64,000 nt of DNA, taken from Vibrio ponticus (GTDB taxonomy: Bacteria > Pseudomonadota > Gammaproteobacteria > Enterobacterales > Vibrionaceae). The number at the start of each line of letters is the position of its first letter. Position 1 is the first letter of the stretch. Positions 1 through 9,230 of the stretch are shown in pieces. The stretch spans positions 124,001 to 188,000 of the forward strand of contig NZ_AP019658.1 of assembly GCF_009938225.1 (NCBI RefSeq), in the 5' to 3' direction. Both the position numbers and the translations under genes were made by a program. A model generated the notes under the pieces. It did not search any database. It saw nothing but the letters and a program-made list of their open reading frames with translations, and was not told the DNA's origin.

Positions 1-1
1 C

Positions 2-337
2 TTTTGGCAGCAAGAATTTGCTGAGGAAGTGGCGCGCTATGAAGAAATCAACCCGCAGCCAGAGTTCATTAAGCTTGTCGCTCAAGTGAAAAAGCTCTGG
101 TTGGATACTTTTGATAGCGGTTACCCAGATGAAATGGTCGAGCAGATAGAGTGCTCAACGTTGATCATGCGCGGTGACAAAGACTTCCTGTTTTCATTAC
201 CAGAAGCGGAAGAGTTGTGTGATCGCATTGAAGAATCAGAATTTTTTAATGTGCCTTTCACTGAACATGAAGCACACAAAGAGTATCCAGAGGTGGTAGG
301 TGAGGTACTAAGACGCTTCTTGCAGATTAACCATTAA
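2..337 (+). CDS. Alpha/beta hydrolase, C-terminal part only
   Basis: The frame is open to the left edge of the window, so the true start lies outside; the GTG at 29 is an internal codon. The visible 111 residues carry the usual end of an alpha/beta hydrolase: a strand followed by the acid turn (LIMRGDKDFLF) and, near the C-terminus, a His (EHEAHKEYPEV) placed like the catalytic His before the last helix. The nucleophile elbow would be upstream and cannot be checked. The substrate is unknown. An intrinsic terminator follows within 30 bp. Confidence 0.7.
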   Translation, partial: FWQQEFAEEVARYEEINPQPEFIKLVAQVKKLWLDTFDSGYPDEMVEQIECSTLIMRGDKDFLFSLPEAEELCDRIEESEFFNVPFTEHEAHKEYPEVVGEVLRRFLQINH

Positions 338-364
338 GCCAATCACGATATATTACTTGTAAAA

Positions 365-395
365 CAAAACCTCGCTAAAGCGAGGTTTTGTTATT
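365..395. terminator. Bidirectional intrinsic terminator
   Basis: An 11-bp perfect stem (CAAAACCTCGC / GCGAGGTTTTG) with a TAAA loop lies between the hydrolase fragment and the convergent MCP gene. A and T runs on the two sides suit termination from both directions. Confidence 0.8.
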
Positions 396-432
396 TGGGG
401 TCATCGGTTTTCTGTAAATCCGATGGCGGATT

Positions 433-2124
433 TTAGACCCGATAGCGATCGATCTCTTCTCGCAGAGTCTCGGCAAGTTTTGCTAGTTCTAGAGTCGCTT
501 CGGTACTTTGCTCAGCACCATCGGCAGTTTGATTTGCCAGCTCGCTAATAGATGAAATATTGGTATTGATATCCTCAGTGACTAAGCTTTGTTCCTCTGC
601 CGCAGTCGCAATTTGGGTATTCATTGCGGTAATTTGATCGACGCTCGCTTTAATTTGCTCCAGCGAGTGACCCGCTTCTTGTGCTTTCTCGACGGTTACT
701 GAAGCGTTATCTGCGCCTTTTTCTAGTCTTTGTGTGGAATCTCGACTGCCTTGTTGCAAGCGTTGGATAGTCTCCATGATCTCTTTGGTCGATTCTTGGG
801 TTCGGCTGGCGAGAGTTCGCACCTCATCAGCAACCACAGCGAAGCCTCGTCCTTGCTCACCGGCACGGGCAGCCTCGATTGCAGCATTTAATGCCAAAAG
901 GTTAGTCTGTTCGGAGATATCTTGAATGACATCAACAACCTTCCCAATTTCTTCAGAGTGCTGGGCGAGTACATGCATAGCATTAACTGACTCGTGCAGA
1001 TCGGTTGAGAGGTTTTCAATCATCTGAATGCTCTCTTCGACCACCACTTTGCCGCTTGCCGCTGCTAGATCTGCTTGCTCGGATGCTTCAGCCGCAGAGT
1101 TTGCACTTTGGGCAACCTCATGGACAGTGGCGGTAAACTGGTTGATTGCCGCTGCAACTTGAGTGGTTTGCTCTTGCTGACTGATGATGTTTTGCTTCGC
1201 CTGACTCGCAACGACGGAATTTTCTTCGGAGGCACGGGCAAGTTGACTGATGGAATCGCGGTTGGTTTTTACCACATGTTGAAAGTCAGCCACTATTTGA
1301 TTGACCGATTCTGCGATATGGGCAAATTCATCGTTACCCTTTAGGTTAATTCGCTGAGTAAGATCCCCTTGTGCAATTTGACTTGAGCTGGTTTCAAGCA
1401 ATTCAACAGCATGGTTAACACGACGAACAATGATGACCGCCACACTCGTAATGACGAGTAACGCGAAAGCGGCGATGGCACTAAAGACGATAATGAAATC
1501 TTGGGTGTTTTGCTCAGCTAACTCGAAGTTCTGCAGCCCTTCTTGGCGTTGGATATTGAGAAACTCTTCGGTGAACTGATAGGTCTTACTGAATAACGGG
1601 TTAATTTTGGTCAGTAGGATTAGATTCGCACGGTCGAAATTTTGTTTTTCTAGTTCAGCGATCGCAGGGGTAAAGCCTTGATCGGTGATCGCATCCAAGG
1701 TTTGGGCGAGTTGTTGAACCACATTTTGTTCTTGTTGAGTGAGTGGTGAGGTTAATAGTTCATCGTCGACAATGCGGTGTAAGTTGCTCAGGGAATCTTG
1801 AATTTGCTCGATATGAAATTGGGTTGGGTGATCATGCATTTTGGCAAACTTTGAGCTTGGGTCATGCTGGAACGCAAGCAATAGAGCACTTCGAGCACTG
1901 CCTAACTCATCAAGTATGCGTCCGGTGCGTTCAGTGTGTTGCATGCCTTGTTTATATAGATCTTCAATATAAGCCGCACTGGTTTGCATTCCAGATATAC
2001 CTTTATATCCGAGTACTGCAAAGCCAATCGCCATCAGAAGTACGCAGATCTTCAAGCGAATGCTTACGCTTTCCAGTTTAGAGAGCAAGCCAGAAGATTG
2101 AGCGGGTGGATTATTGTTGTTCAT
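433..2124 (-). CDS. Methyl-accepting chemotaxis protein
   Basis: Inner-membrane chemoreceptor of about 563 residues. Order: short cytoplasmic N-terminus, TM1 at about 24-44, a periplasmic region rich in helix-forming residues (four-helix-bundle type sensor), TM2 at about 208-233, a HAMP segment, then the methyl-accepting signalling domain with the conserved hairpin tip ([20 protein letters not shown]). It should pass ligand binding to CheW/CheA. There is no C-terminal CheR/CheB-tethering pentapeptide. The open frame begins at a GTG at 2130, but TGAGGTG sits just upstream of the ATG at 2124, so that start is preferred. The ligand is unknown; the chitinase next door is transcribed divergently, so a chitin-related signal is possible but unproven. 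Confidence 0.93.
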   Translation of the reverse strand: MNNNNPPAQSSGLLSKLESVSIRLKICVLLMAIGFAVLGYKGISGMQTSAAYIEDLYKQGMQHTERTGRILDELGSARSALLLAFQHDPSSKFAKMHDHPTQFHIEQIQDSLSNLHRIVDDELLTSPLTQQEQNVVQQLAQTLDAITDQGFTPAIAELEKQNFDRANLILLTKINPLFSKTYQFTEEFLNIQRQEGLQNFELAEQNTQDFIIVFSAIAAFALLVITSVAVIIVRRVNHAVELLETSSSQIAQGDLTQRINLKGNDEFAHIAESVNQIVADFQHVVKTNRDSISQLARASEENSVVASQAKQNIISQQEQTTQVAAAINQFTATVHEVAQSANSAAEASEQADLAAASGKVVVEESIQMIENLSTDLHESVNAMHVLAQHSEEIGKVVDVIQDISEQTNLLALNAAIEAARAGEQGRGFAVVADEVRTLASRTQESTKEIMETIQRLQQGSRDSTQRLEKGADNASVTVEKAQEAGHSLEQIKASVDQITAMNTQIATAAEEQSLVTEDINTNISSISELANQTADGAEQSTEATLELAKLAETLREEIDRYRV

Positions 2125-2626
2125 ATACACCTCATTTATTAATTATCTTTCTCCAATATAAATGAGAGGCGACAAAAACTCCTGATGTAAGTTTGATGTA
2201 AATCATTGATTAAATCGAATTGTATTTGTTTGTTTTTAAAGTGTTAATCAATTCTCGGTTTTGAGAAAATTGGCTGGTAATTTGACCAATTAATTAAATA
2301 ACCGCATAAACATGATATTTTATGGAATGGCGTTTTATTTAATTGTTGGGTTAATTTTCTACGCTTCTGCACGATTTTGAAAGAATATTCCTACTTGCTT
2401 GGAGGGTGTTTGATTAAAAAATTGCACTAAAATCATATGGTTAATGTTGTGTTGCTCGAATGCTGTCAACTAAAAAATGAATTTGGCATTGATTTCGTGA
2501 CAGAGAATCACATTGCGGAGAAAAAGTCTTGTTTTGACCGAAAAACCAATAACTAACGACTAATTTTGCTCTCTACAATAAGTTACAAAGCTGTGATGAC
2601 CACAGCGATTTTTGTGGAAGTAGAAA
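2125..2626. other. AT-rich intergenic region between MCP and chitinase
   Basis: About 500 bp of divergent promoter region without a credible ORF. The only clear structure is a perfect 6-bp inverted repeat, GCTGTG-ATGAC-CACAGC, at 2590-2606, about 20 bp before the chitinase ATG. It could be an mRNA hairpin or a regulator site in the 5' leader. A CGTGA/TCACA pair near 2497-2513 has a 7-bp gap and does not fit a CRP site. Confidence 0.5.
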
Positions 2627-4825
2627 ATGTTAAAACGTAATGCACTTCAATTAGCAATATCGATGGGTATCGCAGCACTATCTGGCGTCGCACACGCCAA
2701 TAGTTCTAATATGGTTAACCCGGATGCGGGCGTGGTGGTTGGTTACTGGCACAACTGGTGTGATGGCGCAGGTTACCAGCGTGGTAATGCACCTTGTGTG
2801 ACTTTGGAAGAAGTAAACCCAATGTACAACATCATCAACGTTTCATTCATGAAAGTGTTTGATGTTGCGGAAGGGCGTATTCCAACGTTTCGTTTAGATC
2901 CAGCAATCGGTTTGTCAGAGCAAGAGTTTGTTAACCAAATTGGTGAGTTGAACAAGCAAGGTCGTTCAGTACTGATTGCTCTTGGCGGTGCTGACGCGCA
3001 TATCGAATTAAAAACGGGTGACGAGCAGGCATTTGCTGAAGAGATCATTCGTGTGACTGAGCGTTACGGCTTCGATGGTCTAGATATCGACCTAGAGCAA
3101 GCGGCGGTAACAGCAGCGGATAACCAAACTGTGATTCCAGCGGCTCTTCGCATTGTAAAAGACCACTATCGTGAGCAAGGTAAAAACTTCCTGATCACAA
3201 TGGCACCAGAGTTTCCGTACCTTAAAAAAGGCGACAAGTACGTTCCATATATTGAGAACCTAGAAGGTTACTACGATTGGATTAACCCACAGTTCTATAA
3301 CCAAGGCGGCGACGGTCTTTGGGTTGATGAAGAGAACGCATGGATCACGCAGAACAGCGATGCAATGAAAGAGAAGTTTATCTACTACATCTCTGATTCA
3401 TTAGCGAATGGTACGCGTGGTTTCCACCAAATTCCGCATGATAAATTGGTATTTGGTATCCCGACCAACATTGACGCAGCGGCGACAGGTTTCGTTAAGA
3501 ACCCACAACACCTATACAGTGCTTTTGAGCGTCTAAACGCTCAAGGTCAACCGTTACGCGGTGTAATGACTTGGTCAGTTAACTGGGATATGGGCACGAA
3601 CGCGGCGGGTCAAGCTTACAATGAACAGTTTATTAAAGACTATGGTTCATTTATTCATGGTCAAACGCCACCGCCACCATCAGAAGGCGAGCCAGTATTT
3701 AAAGGTTTGACTGACGTTCGCGTGTTACATGGTGCAAGCTTTAATGAGCTCGCCGGCATTTCTGCTTCAGATAAAGAAGATGGTGATCTGACTGGTTCAA
3801 TCGTTGTTGAAGGTGTTGTTGATACCAATCGAATCGGTACTTATGTACTGACATACCGTGTGCAAGACAGTGATGGTAACGAAACCGTCAAAGCGCGCAG
3901 TGTCGATGTCTACAGCCAAAAGCCAGTATTCGCCGGGGTAGCAGATACTACGGTACTTGTTGGCGCTGAATTTGACCGTCTTGCAGGTGTTAAAGCGACC
4001 GACGCAGAAGATGGCGATCTGACCGCTGAAGTTCGTGTTGTGGGTGAGGTTGATACTGCGATTACTGGTAACTACACACTGCAATACTCAGTGACTGATA
4101 GCGCGAATCAAACCGTGCGTGTTGAGCGCAATGTGACTGTTACTGATGGCAGCAGTTGTGCTAATGCATGGGACGCGGCTGCAACATACGTGCAAGGTGA
4201 CCAAGTATCACACGAAGGTGCAACTTGGGAAGCTGGCTGGTGGACTCGTGGTGAAGAACCAGGCACAACGGGTGAATGGGGCGTTTGGAAGAAAGTGTCT
4301 GATAGCTCTTGTGGTGGAGAAACGCCAGATCCTGAATTGGGCGCTGAGCTTAAAGTTTCTGGTCTAGCTGCGGAATACGTTGCTGACAATGGTGAAGTGC
4401 GCCTTGCGTTAGATCTTAAAGCAAACAAACCACTAGATGTGACGGTGATGATTGCTAATAGCACAGGCATGGTCGTTAATCAGGCGAAAGTCAATCTGGT
4501 TGATAGCAAAGCGATCACCATTGATATCTTTGAGGCGAAAGAAGGTCGCTACACATTAGATGTTGTTGGTACAGCAGAAGATGGTGAAATGGTGGTGTTT
4601 ACATCATCATTTATGGTTAAAGAGCAGGGAACAGTAACGCCGCCTCCAGGTGACTACCCTCCATTCCAAGCAGGTACTGACTACCAAGCGGGGGATGTCG
4701 TACTGGGCGCTGACAATGGTCTGTATGAATGTAAGCCTTGGCCATACACAGCTTGGTGTTCAAGCGCGTCTTACGCACCGGCAGACAGCTTGTACTGGCA
4801 AGATGCTTGGATTAAGAAAAACTAA
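2627..4825 (+). CDS. Secreted multidomain GH18 chitinase
   Basis: Extracellular endo-acting chitinase of 732 residues. A signal peptide ends near Ala24 (GVAHA-N). The GH18 barrel spans about 35-345 with the DxxDxDxE motif at D150-D153-D155-E157; E157 is the acid/base. Two tandem Ig-like repeats follow (about 357-430 and 433-506; both have the E-D-G-D-L-T signature of DUF5011-type domains), then a CBM5/12-like chitin-binding module (about 511-555, AWDAAATYVQGDQVSHEG), a beta-rich linker domain (572-665) and a C-terminal CBM73-like module (677-732) ending in YWQDAWIKKN, similar to the tail of GbpA. SD GGAAGTAG precedes the ATG. It probably releases chitooligosaccharides for uptake encoded elsewhere. 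The GH18 assignment is firm; the names of the accessory modules are by resemblance. Confidence 0.95.
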   Translation: MLKRNALQLAISMGIAALSGVAHANSSNMVNPDAGVVVGYWHNWCDGAGYQRGNAPCVTLEEVNPMYNIINVSFMKVFDVAEGRIPTFRLDPAIGLSEQEFVNQIGELNKQGRSVLIALGGADAHIELKTGDEQAFAEEIIRVTERYGFDGLDIDLEQAAVTAADNQTVIPAALRIVKDHYREQGKNFLITMAPEFPYLKKGDKYVPYIENLEGYYDWINPQFYNQGGDGLWVDEENAWITQNSDAMKEKFIYYISDSLANGTRGFHQIPHDKLVFGIPTNIDAAATGFVKNPQHLYSAFERLNAQGQPLRGVMTWSVNWDMGTNAAGQAYNEQFIKDYGSFIHGQTPPPPSEGEPVFKGLTDVRVLHGASFNELAGISASDKEDGDLTGSIVVEGVVDTNRIGTYVLTYRVQDSDGNETVKARSVDVYSQKPVFAGVADTTVLVGAEFDRLAGVKATDAEDGDLTAEVRVVGEVDTAITGNYTLQYSVTDSANQTVRVERNVTVTDGSSCANAWDAAATYVQGDQVSHEGATWEAGWWTRGEEPGTTGEWGVWKKVSDSSCGGETPDPELGAELKVSGLAAEYVADNGEVRLALDLKANKPLDVTVMIANSTGMVVNQAKVNLVDSKAITIDIFEAKEGRYTLDVVGTAEDGEMVVFTSSFMVKEQGTVTPPPGDYPPFQAGTDYQAGDVVLGADNGLYECKPWPYTAWCSSASYAPADSLYWQDAWIKKN

Positions 4826-4843
4826 AGTTTCGTTATACTAATA

Positions 4844-4872
4844 AAAAGCACCACGCCAGTGGTGCTTTTCTT
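4844..4872. terminator. Intrinsic terminator after chitinase
   Basis: An 11-bp perfect stem (AAAAGCACCAC / GTGGTGCTTTT) with a GCCA loop and flanking A/T runs. It also serves the convergent TPR gene. Confidence 0.85.
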
Positions 4873-4891
4873 GTTCTTAGCAGTGCTAAAT

Positions 4892-5743
4892 TTATTCTTC
4901 GGTGTATTGCTCGAGAAGCGCCTCAAAGCGTTTGTTTCCGTGCAGTGATTCAAAGTCTTTTTCATGGGCAATCAGATCGCGAGTCGATGGGCTATTGTCA
5001 ATCGCACGTTCTAAATCATCAATCGCTTGCTCCTCAACCCCCAATCTCGCGAAGGCACAGGCGCGTTGATAAAGTGCCGGGCCATTGCTTTCATCCAGAT
5101 CAAGTACTCGATTACAAATGCTTAATGCCCAGTTGTACTCGCTCGCTTCCATAGCGGCATCGGCTTTGTAGGTTAGGGCTTCTAAATCGCCTGGGCGAAT
5201 ATGTAAAATCTCATCGTAAACTGCGATTTTTTGCTCGGGAGTTTGTACGCTTTGCGCGCGTAGCCAGAGGTTGTGTACCTCGTTAATAATCTCAATTTCT
5301 TTGTTGTTTTCGCTGATGATGCGAGTTTTGCGTTTTAAATCTCGCTCTAACGCAACGAATTTTTTCTCATATTCTTGCGCTATCGCTTCAAGGCGTTTGT
5401 CTGCCATTTGGCGCGTGTTTACTTTCAACTCTCGTAGAGATTGCCATCCAACAAACGCAATCAAAGAGGCTACGCCTGCGATGATATAAAAGAAGTAGGT
5501 AACAGTAACATTGGCATAATTGAGAGACTTGTCGGCGACAGCCAGTTCACGATCAGTGATATCAATGACCAGTCTGCGTTCAAGGTCTTGTTGTGACTCA
5601 CGGAGTGACTTTAGTTCGTCCAAGATATATCGCTCCATCAGTGGGCGATCAAGTAGGTCTGATTCTGAGTATTTTTCTTCGGCAAAACTAGAGAAACTAG
5701 TAGCTGTAAGGAGGATCAACAAAAGTGAAAAGATAGAGCGCAT
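4892..5743 (-). CDS. Membrane-anchored TPR-repeat protein
   Basis: A 283-residue protein of unknown function. The N-terminus is a signal peptide or anchor (about 1-21, ending SSFA-EE). A second hydrophobic helix lies at about 81-101, then a charged coiled coil at about 105-155, then two or three tetratricopeptide-like helix pairs at about 165-255 (AVYDEILHIRPGDLEALTYKADAAMEA and the following repeat). With a cleaved signal, the TPR part would face the cytoplasm after the internal TM. It stands alone between terminators, with SD AAGGAAG before the ATG. TPRs imply a protein partner, which the context does not reveal. Confidence 0.75.
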   Translation of the reverse strand: MRSIFSLLLILLTATSFSSFAEEKYSESDLLDRPLMERYILDELKSLRESQQDLERRLVIDITDRELAVADKSLNYANVTVTYFFYIIAGVASLIAFVGWQSLRELKVNTRQMADKRLEAIAQEYEKKFVALERDLKRKTRIISENNKEIEIINEVHNLWLRAQSVQTPEQKIAVYDEILHIRPGDLEALTYKADAAMEASEYNWALSICNRVLDLDESNGPALYQRACAFARLGVEEQAIDDLERAIDNSPSTRDLIAHEKDFESLHGNKRFEALLEQYTEE

Positions 5744-5866
5744 TTGGCTTCCTTACTGTAAAAAAGTTGTAGATTTTTATCGTTCTTTTTCACAGTAGCA
5801 GATAGGCGTATGGTAACGCAAAGCGTTCGCCGATCTTTTATCAACAATTTACCTGCGGTCAAAGCG

Positions 5867-7798
5867 TTAGTGAAGGTAACGTGCAGCAAATTCATCAGCC
5901 GCGATAGGGCGGCTAAACAGGAAACCTTGTAAGAAACCGTAATTATACCGATGCATCAATTGCTTTTGTCCTTCATCTTCTATGCCCTCTGCCACGACTT
6001 GTAAGTCAAGCTTGTCACAGATAACCGACGTTGCTTGAATGATTGCCAAGCCGCTTTCATCATCAGATTGAACAAAGCTCTTGTCGAGCTTGACCATATC
6101 AATTGGTAACTGTTGCAATACGGAAAGTGAAGAATAACCCGTGCCAAAATCATCAAGGTAAATTTTTACGCCAAGTTCCGATAGTTCGCTTAACCACTGT
6201 TTTACTTCTTCCATGTTATACACCATGCAAGATTCAGTGAGTTCGATCGCCACCTGTTTAGGGTTTACTTGGTAGTGCTCTAATAGATCGGCAAGATACT
6301 GGCTAAATCCGCTATGAAGTTGAATGCGCGAAACATTGATACTAATTACTAGTTCTCGCTTATACGCTGATTGCCATTGGTGTAACTGAGCTAACGCATT
6401 TTCTACCACCCAATCGCCTAGAGAAACGATTTGCCCTGAATCTTCGGCTATCGGGATAAATTCAGCGGGAGAAATATGACCAAGTTTAGGATCATGCCAG
6501 CGTAATAATGCCTCCGCACCATGCAAAGACCCTGTATTGCTACAAAAAATCGGTTGGTAGTGGATAGAGAATTGATCATTGGCAATCGCAGTAGAGAGAT
6601 GCTGACGAATTAACGATCGACGAACCATTGCTTGTGCGAGTTGAGGGGTGAAGATTTGATAGCGATTTTTACCTTGTTCTTTGGCTTTATGCATCGCATA
6701 GGTTGCATACTGGATCGCCGTCTCTACGGCGGTATCATCTTTGGCATCAAACGTCGCACAACCAATACTAGCGTTGACAGATACGTTGTGAGAGCCATTG
6801 AGTTTAAATGATTGGCTCAGCTGTTGATTGATCTCGAGCAGTCGCTCTGGTAGGCGTTCTTGAATGGGAAGTAGGGCAACAAATTCATCCCCTCCGAAGC
6901 GTGCGATAGCAAAGGCATCGGATAGATGTTGCTGCAACCGCTTGGTAACTGCCACAAGTAACGAGTCGCCAACGGCATGACCATAGGTATCATTGATCAT
7001 CTTAAAGCCATCTAGGTCGATAAAGACAAGATGAAATGAGTTATGAGTTTTCGCCCAAGAATCCCCTTGAAGTAACAGACCACGGCGATTATACAATCCA
7101 GTGAGATAGTCGTGGTTGGCTTCAAATTGTGCGGTTAATACTTGTTCTTTTTGTTTGGTTGTATCGGTGAGTTCGAGCAGCAGTTGTTGCTTTTGTTTGA
7201 GCCAATGGGCTGTGACTTGAAAGCAGAATAGCTGCTGATCAATATTAATATTGATCTCTTTATTCAGCTCTCGTGATTGTCTCACCTCAGACAGCCATTT
7301 TTCGGCACGTTGCTCACTTCCCGTTAATGTTGATAGATGTTTGATAGGGAAAGGAGAGAATTGAGTGAAGGCATCATTGGCACTAATTAAATGACCGTGA
7401 TGGTCAAAAAGTAACGATAGATTAGAGCCTTTAGCAAAGGCTAGGTCACTACGTAATTGCGCTTCTTCGGATAGCGCGTGGACCAACATGGCAAGTTGAC
7501 CATCCTCGGTTTCAATGCCGGAAAAATCACACAACAAGCATTTGTTATTTTGGTTTGGTGAAATGTGCCACCACGAACGGATCGTGTCGCCGGACTCAAA
7601 TTTAGCTCGGTAGGTTTCGAGTGTCGCTTGAACTGCTTGCGACATGCCTGATTTTAAGTCACGCAGAGAAAGTTCTTGATTGTCTTTAGCCTCCCACAGT
7701 TCCAGTGCTGCGGAGTTAGCCCACAAGATGCTTTGTTGCTCAAAGCTATACACCCAAATAGGTGTTTGTACTTGCCCTAAATCTTTGAAACGATCCAT
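5867..7798 (-). CDS. PAS-GGDEF-EAL cyclic-di-GMP protein
   Basis: A 643-residue soluble protein with no clear TM. Two PAS-like sensor regions (about 8-110 and 120-215) precede a GGDEF domain with intact signature at 302-306 (RFGGDEF), then an EAL domain starting EALLRW at 429-434 with the other active-site blocks present (SINVSR, ELTES, DDFGTGYSSL, KLDKSF, VAEGIED). Both cyclase and phosphodiesterase activity are therefore possible. The inhibitory I-site five residues before GGDEF reads HLSD instead of RxxD, so product inhibition of the cyclase is probably lost. Monocistronic. An inverted repeat 64 bp upstream of the start may be a regulator site. Confidence 0.93.
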   Translation of the reverse strand: MDRFKDLGQVQTPIWVYSFEQQSILWANSAALELWEAKDNQELSLRDLKSGMSQAVQATLETYRAKFESGDTIRSWWHISPNQNNKCLLCDFSGIETEDGQLAMLVHALSEEAQLRSDLAFAKGSNLSLLFDHHGHLISANDAFTQFSPFPIKHLSTLTGSEQRAEKWLSEVRQSRELNKEININIDQQLFCFQVTAHWLKQKQQLLLELTDTTKQKEQVLTAQFEANHDYLTGLYNRRGLLLQGDSWAKTHNSFHLVFIDLDGFKMINDTYGHAVGDSLLVAVTKRLQQHLSDAFAIARFGGDEFVALLPIQERLPERLLEINQQLSQSFKLNGSHNVSVNASIGCATFDAKDDTAVETAIQYATYAMHKAKEQGKNRYQIFTPQLAQAMVRRSLIRQHLSTAIANDQFSIHYQPIFCSNTGSLHGAEALLRWHDPKLGHISPAEFIPIAEDSGQIVSLGDWVVENALAQLHQWQSAYKRELVISINVSRIQLHSGFSQYLADLLEHYQVNPKQVAIELTESCMVYNMEEVKQWLSELSELGVKIYLDDFGTGYSSLSVLQQLPIDMVKLDKSFVQSDDESGLAIIQATSVICDKLDLQVVAEGIEDEGQKQLMHRYNYGFLQGFLFSRPIAADEFAARYLH

Positions 7799-7861
7799 CT
7801 ATCATTCTCTAACAGGTTGATATCTAACCGGATGCGTATGCTATTTAGTAGAGTGAGAAGC

Positions 7862-7890
7862 TTCAACATTAATTATCGGCAAATGTTGAA
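7862..7890. promoter_or_regulatory. Inverted repeat upstream of GGDEF-EAL gene
   Basis: TTCAACATT (7862-7870) and AATGTTGAA (7882-7890) are perfect 9-bp inverted arms 11 bp apart, 64 bp before the start of the minus-strand gene. They fit a dimeric regulator site or a hairpin; there is no T-run to make it a terminator. Confidence 0.4.
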
Positions 7891-7960
7891 TAGTCTCACC
7901 AATGAGAAACATTTCTTTTTTATGCAAAACGTACCATCTAAATCTATCCGCCTTAAATAG

Positions 7961-7989
7961 ACAAAAGCCCCCTGAATGAACAGGAGGCT
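7961..7989 (-). terminator. Intrinsic terminator of nitroreductase gene
   Basis: Read on the minus strand, AGCCTCCTG pairs with CAGGGGGCT (one mismatch) around a 6-nt loop and is followed by TTTTGT. It lies 30 bp past the stop codon of the nitroreductase gene. Confidence 0.75.
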
Positions 7990-8017
7990 AAATGAGATCT
8001 AGTTGACTATTTAGTCG

Positions 8018-8677
8018 TTAAAGTACTTGCAGAATCTCTTCCATTGCTAGACGAGCTTTTGGTTTGCCGTGGTTATAGTCTTCACCATCTTTGTGGTAAC
8101 CCATCGCTAGGGCAACTTCACATACATAACCATCCAATTCTTCTTTGAACAGTTCACCGATAAGCTCTGGGTCAACGCCTTCCATTGTGGTTGAGTCAAT
8201 ACCTAGACGCGCGAGAACGTGCAGTGTGTTACCTAGTGCTAGGTATGTTTGCGCGCGAGTCCAGTTACCGTTGAAGCCATTTTCGTCAGTATTTGCTTCA
8301 GCAAATGTGTAAGCACCATCAAGCATGTTGTTGTACATGTCTGCTGGTAGGTGACCTGAAGTCACTTCCGCGTCGACTACTTTTTTGTAGTTGTCTTTGG
8401 TGTAGTTTGGGTTATAAGCAAACAAAATAACGTGTGATGCTTCTTTAGCATGCGGTTGGTTAAATTGGTGCTTATTCGCGAAGGTGTCATGAAAGCGTTG
8501 TTTTGCTGCGTCACTTTCAATCACAATAAATTTCCAAGGCTGTGAGTTGATAGATGATGCAGATAGACGAATTGCTTGGTAAATCACATCGAGATCCGCT
8601 TGTGAGATACGCTTTTCAGCATCGTAGCGTTTTGCAGTATAACGTGATTGTAAGTCAGCAATAATTGGATGTGTCAT
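8018..8677 (-). CDS. nfsB: NfsB-like NAD(P)H nitroreductase
   Basis: A 219-residue FMN-dependent cytoplasmic oxidoreductase of the NfsB/FRase I branch. The N-terminal FMN-binding stretch (YTAKRYDAEKRIS, then LSASSINSQPWKFIVIES) matches E. coli NfsB closely, as do the length and the family pattern at the C-terminus (VCEVALAMGYHKDGEDYN). It should reduce nitroaromatics, quinones or flavins with NAD(P)H. Monocistronic, with its own terminator. The AT-rich upstream region contains a 9-bp inverted repeat (8774-8798) and a partial Fur-like stretch. The symbol follows family resemblance. Confidence 0.88.
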   Translation of the reverse strand: MTHPIIADLQSRYTAKRYDAEKRISQADLDVIYQAIRLSASSINSQPWKFIVIESDAAKQRFHDTFANKHQFNQPHAKEASHVILFAYNPNYTKDNYKKVVDAEVTSGHLPADMYNNMLDGAYTFAEANTDENGFNGNWTRAQTYLALGNTLHVLARLGIDSTTMEGVDPELIGELFKEELDGYVCEVALAMGYHKDGEDYNHGKPKARLAMEEILQVL

Positions 8678-8773
8678 AGTCGTACCTTTTGAATTCTATA
8701 TTGGCGCTTGCCGTGTCTACGAGGTGCATTCTAGGGGGAACGACAGGAGAGAAAAACTATCTCGCAATTGAAA

Positions 8774-8807
8774 CATTATCAAAAAAATATTGATAATGAT
8801 GATTTAA
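8774..8807. promoter_or_regulatory. Inverted repeat with partial Fur-like sequence
   Basis: CATTATCAA (8774-8782) and TTGATAATG (8790-8798) are perfect inverted arms with a 7-bp A/T spacer. The right arm runs into GATAATGATGAT, which matches the first part of the Fur consensus GATAATGATAATCATTATC but not its end. It lies between the nitroreductase gene and the small gene at 8893 and could serve either. Confidence 0.35.
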
Positions 8808-8892
8808 TAGGGCTCTGCTGATGACAGAGAGCGAAACTCAGTTCTAGCTTCTAAACTGGTTTAGAGATAAGTAAACATAGTAGGAGAGAGCG

Positions 8893-9111
8893 ATGGCTGA
8901 GAGTGATAAAGAGAAAGTCAGACAGTTATTAATTGCTACGCGTTTCGGTGTCTCTGCCTCCGAGATGCCGATCATTATCAACGTGGAACAACAAATTGGC
9001 TTACAAGTTATCGAACAACTCAAAGCGGAAGGTGAAGATGTTCAATCACTAGGCGAAGGCTCTAATCCACCGGAACTGGTGCTTTACTCGATAGGAGAGA
9101 TAGAGCCTTAG
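8893..9111 (+). CDS. Small conserved-looking protein, unknown function
   Basis: 72 residues, acidic, without signal peptide, TM or cysteines. I do not recognise it. The start is supported by AGGAGAG seven bases before the ATG. Sequence features are a predicted helix rich in Glu/Gln (VEQQIGLQVIEQLKAEGED) and a proline-containing C-terminal strand. It stands alone between the nitroreductase and the acetyltransferase. Confidence 0.6.
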   Translation: MAESDKEKVRQLLIATRFGVSASEMPIIINVEQQIGLQVIEQLKAEGEDVQSLGEGSNPPELVLYSIGEIEP

Positions 9112-9230
9112 AGACTATTTTATTTTGGCTTTGCTAATCGCTTTTGAAACTTATTAGTCATTGGTTTTTTTCTATCATATTGATATTGTGATTAATCTTT
9201 CATCTCGAACACAAAAACAAGGAAGTCATC

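Noticed and set aside
2497..2513. CRP-like CGTGA...TCACA upstream of chitinase
   Set aside because: The gap is 7 bp rather than 6 and the flanks do not fit the consensus.
2590..2606. GCTGTG-N5-CACAGC as a CRP site for chitinase
   Set aside because: Wrong spacing for CRP and it lies in the 5' leader; kept only as an inverted repeat.
4108..4470. Minus-strand 120-codon ORF inside the chitinase gene
   Set aside because: Antisense shadow of conserved chitinase domains.
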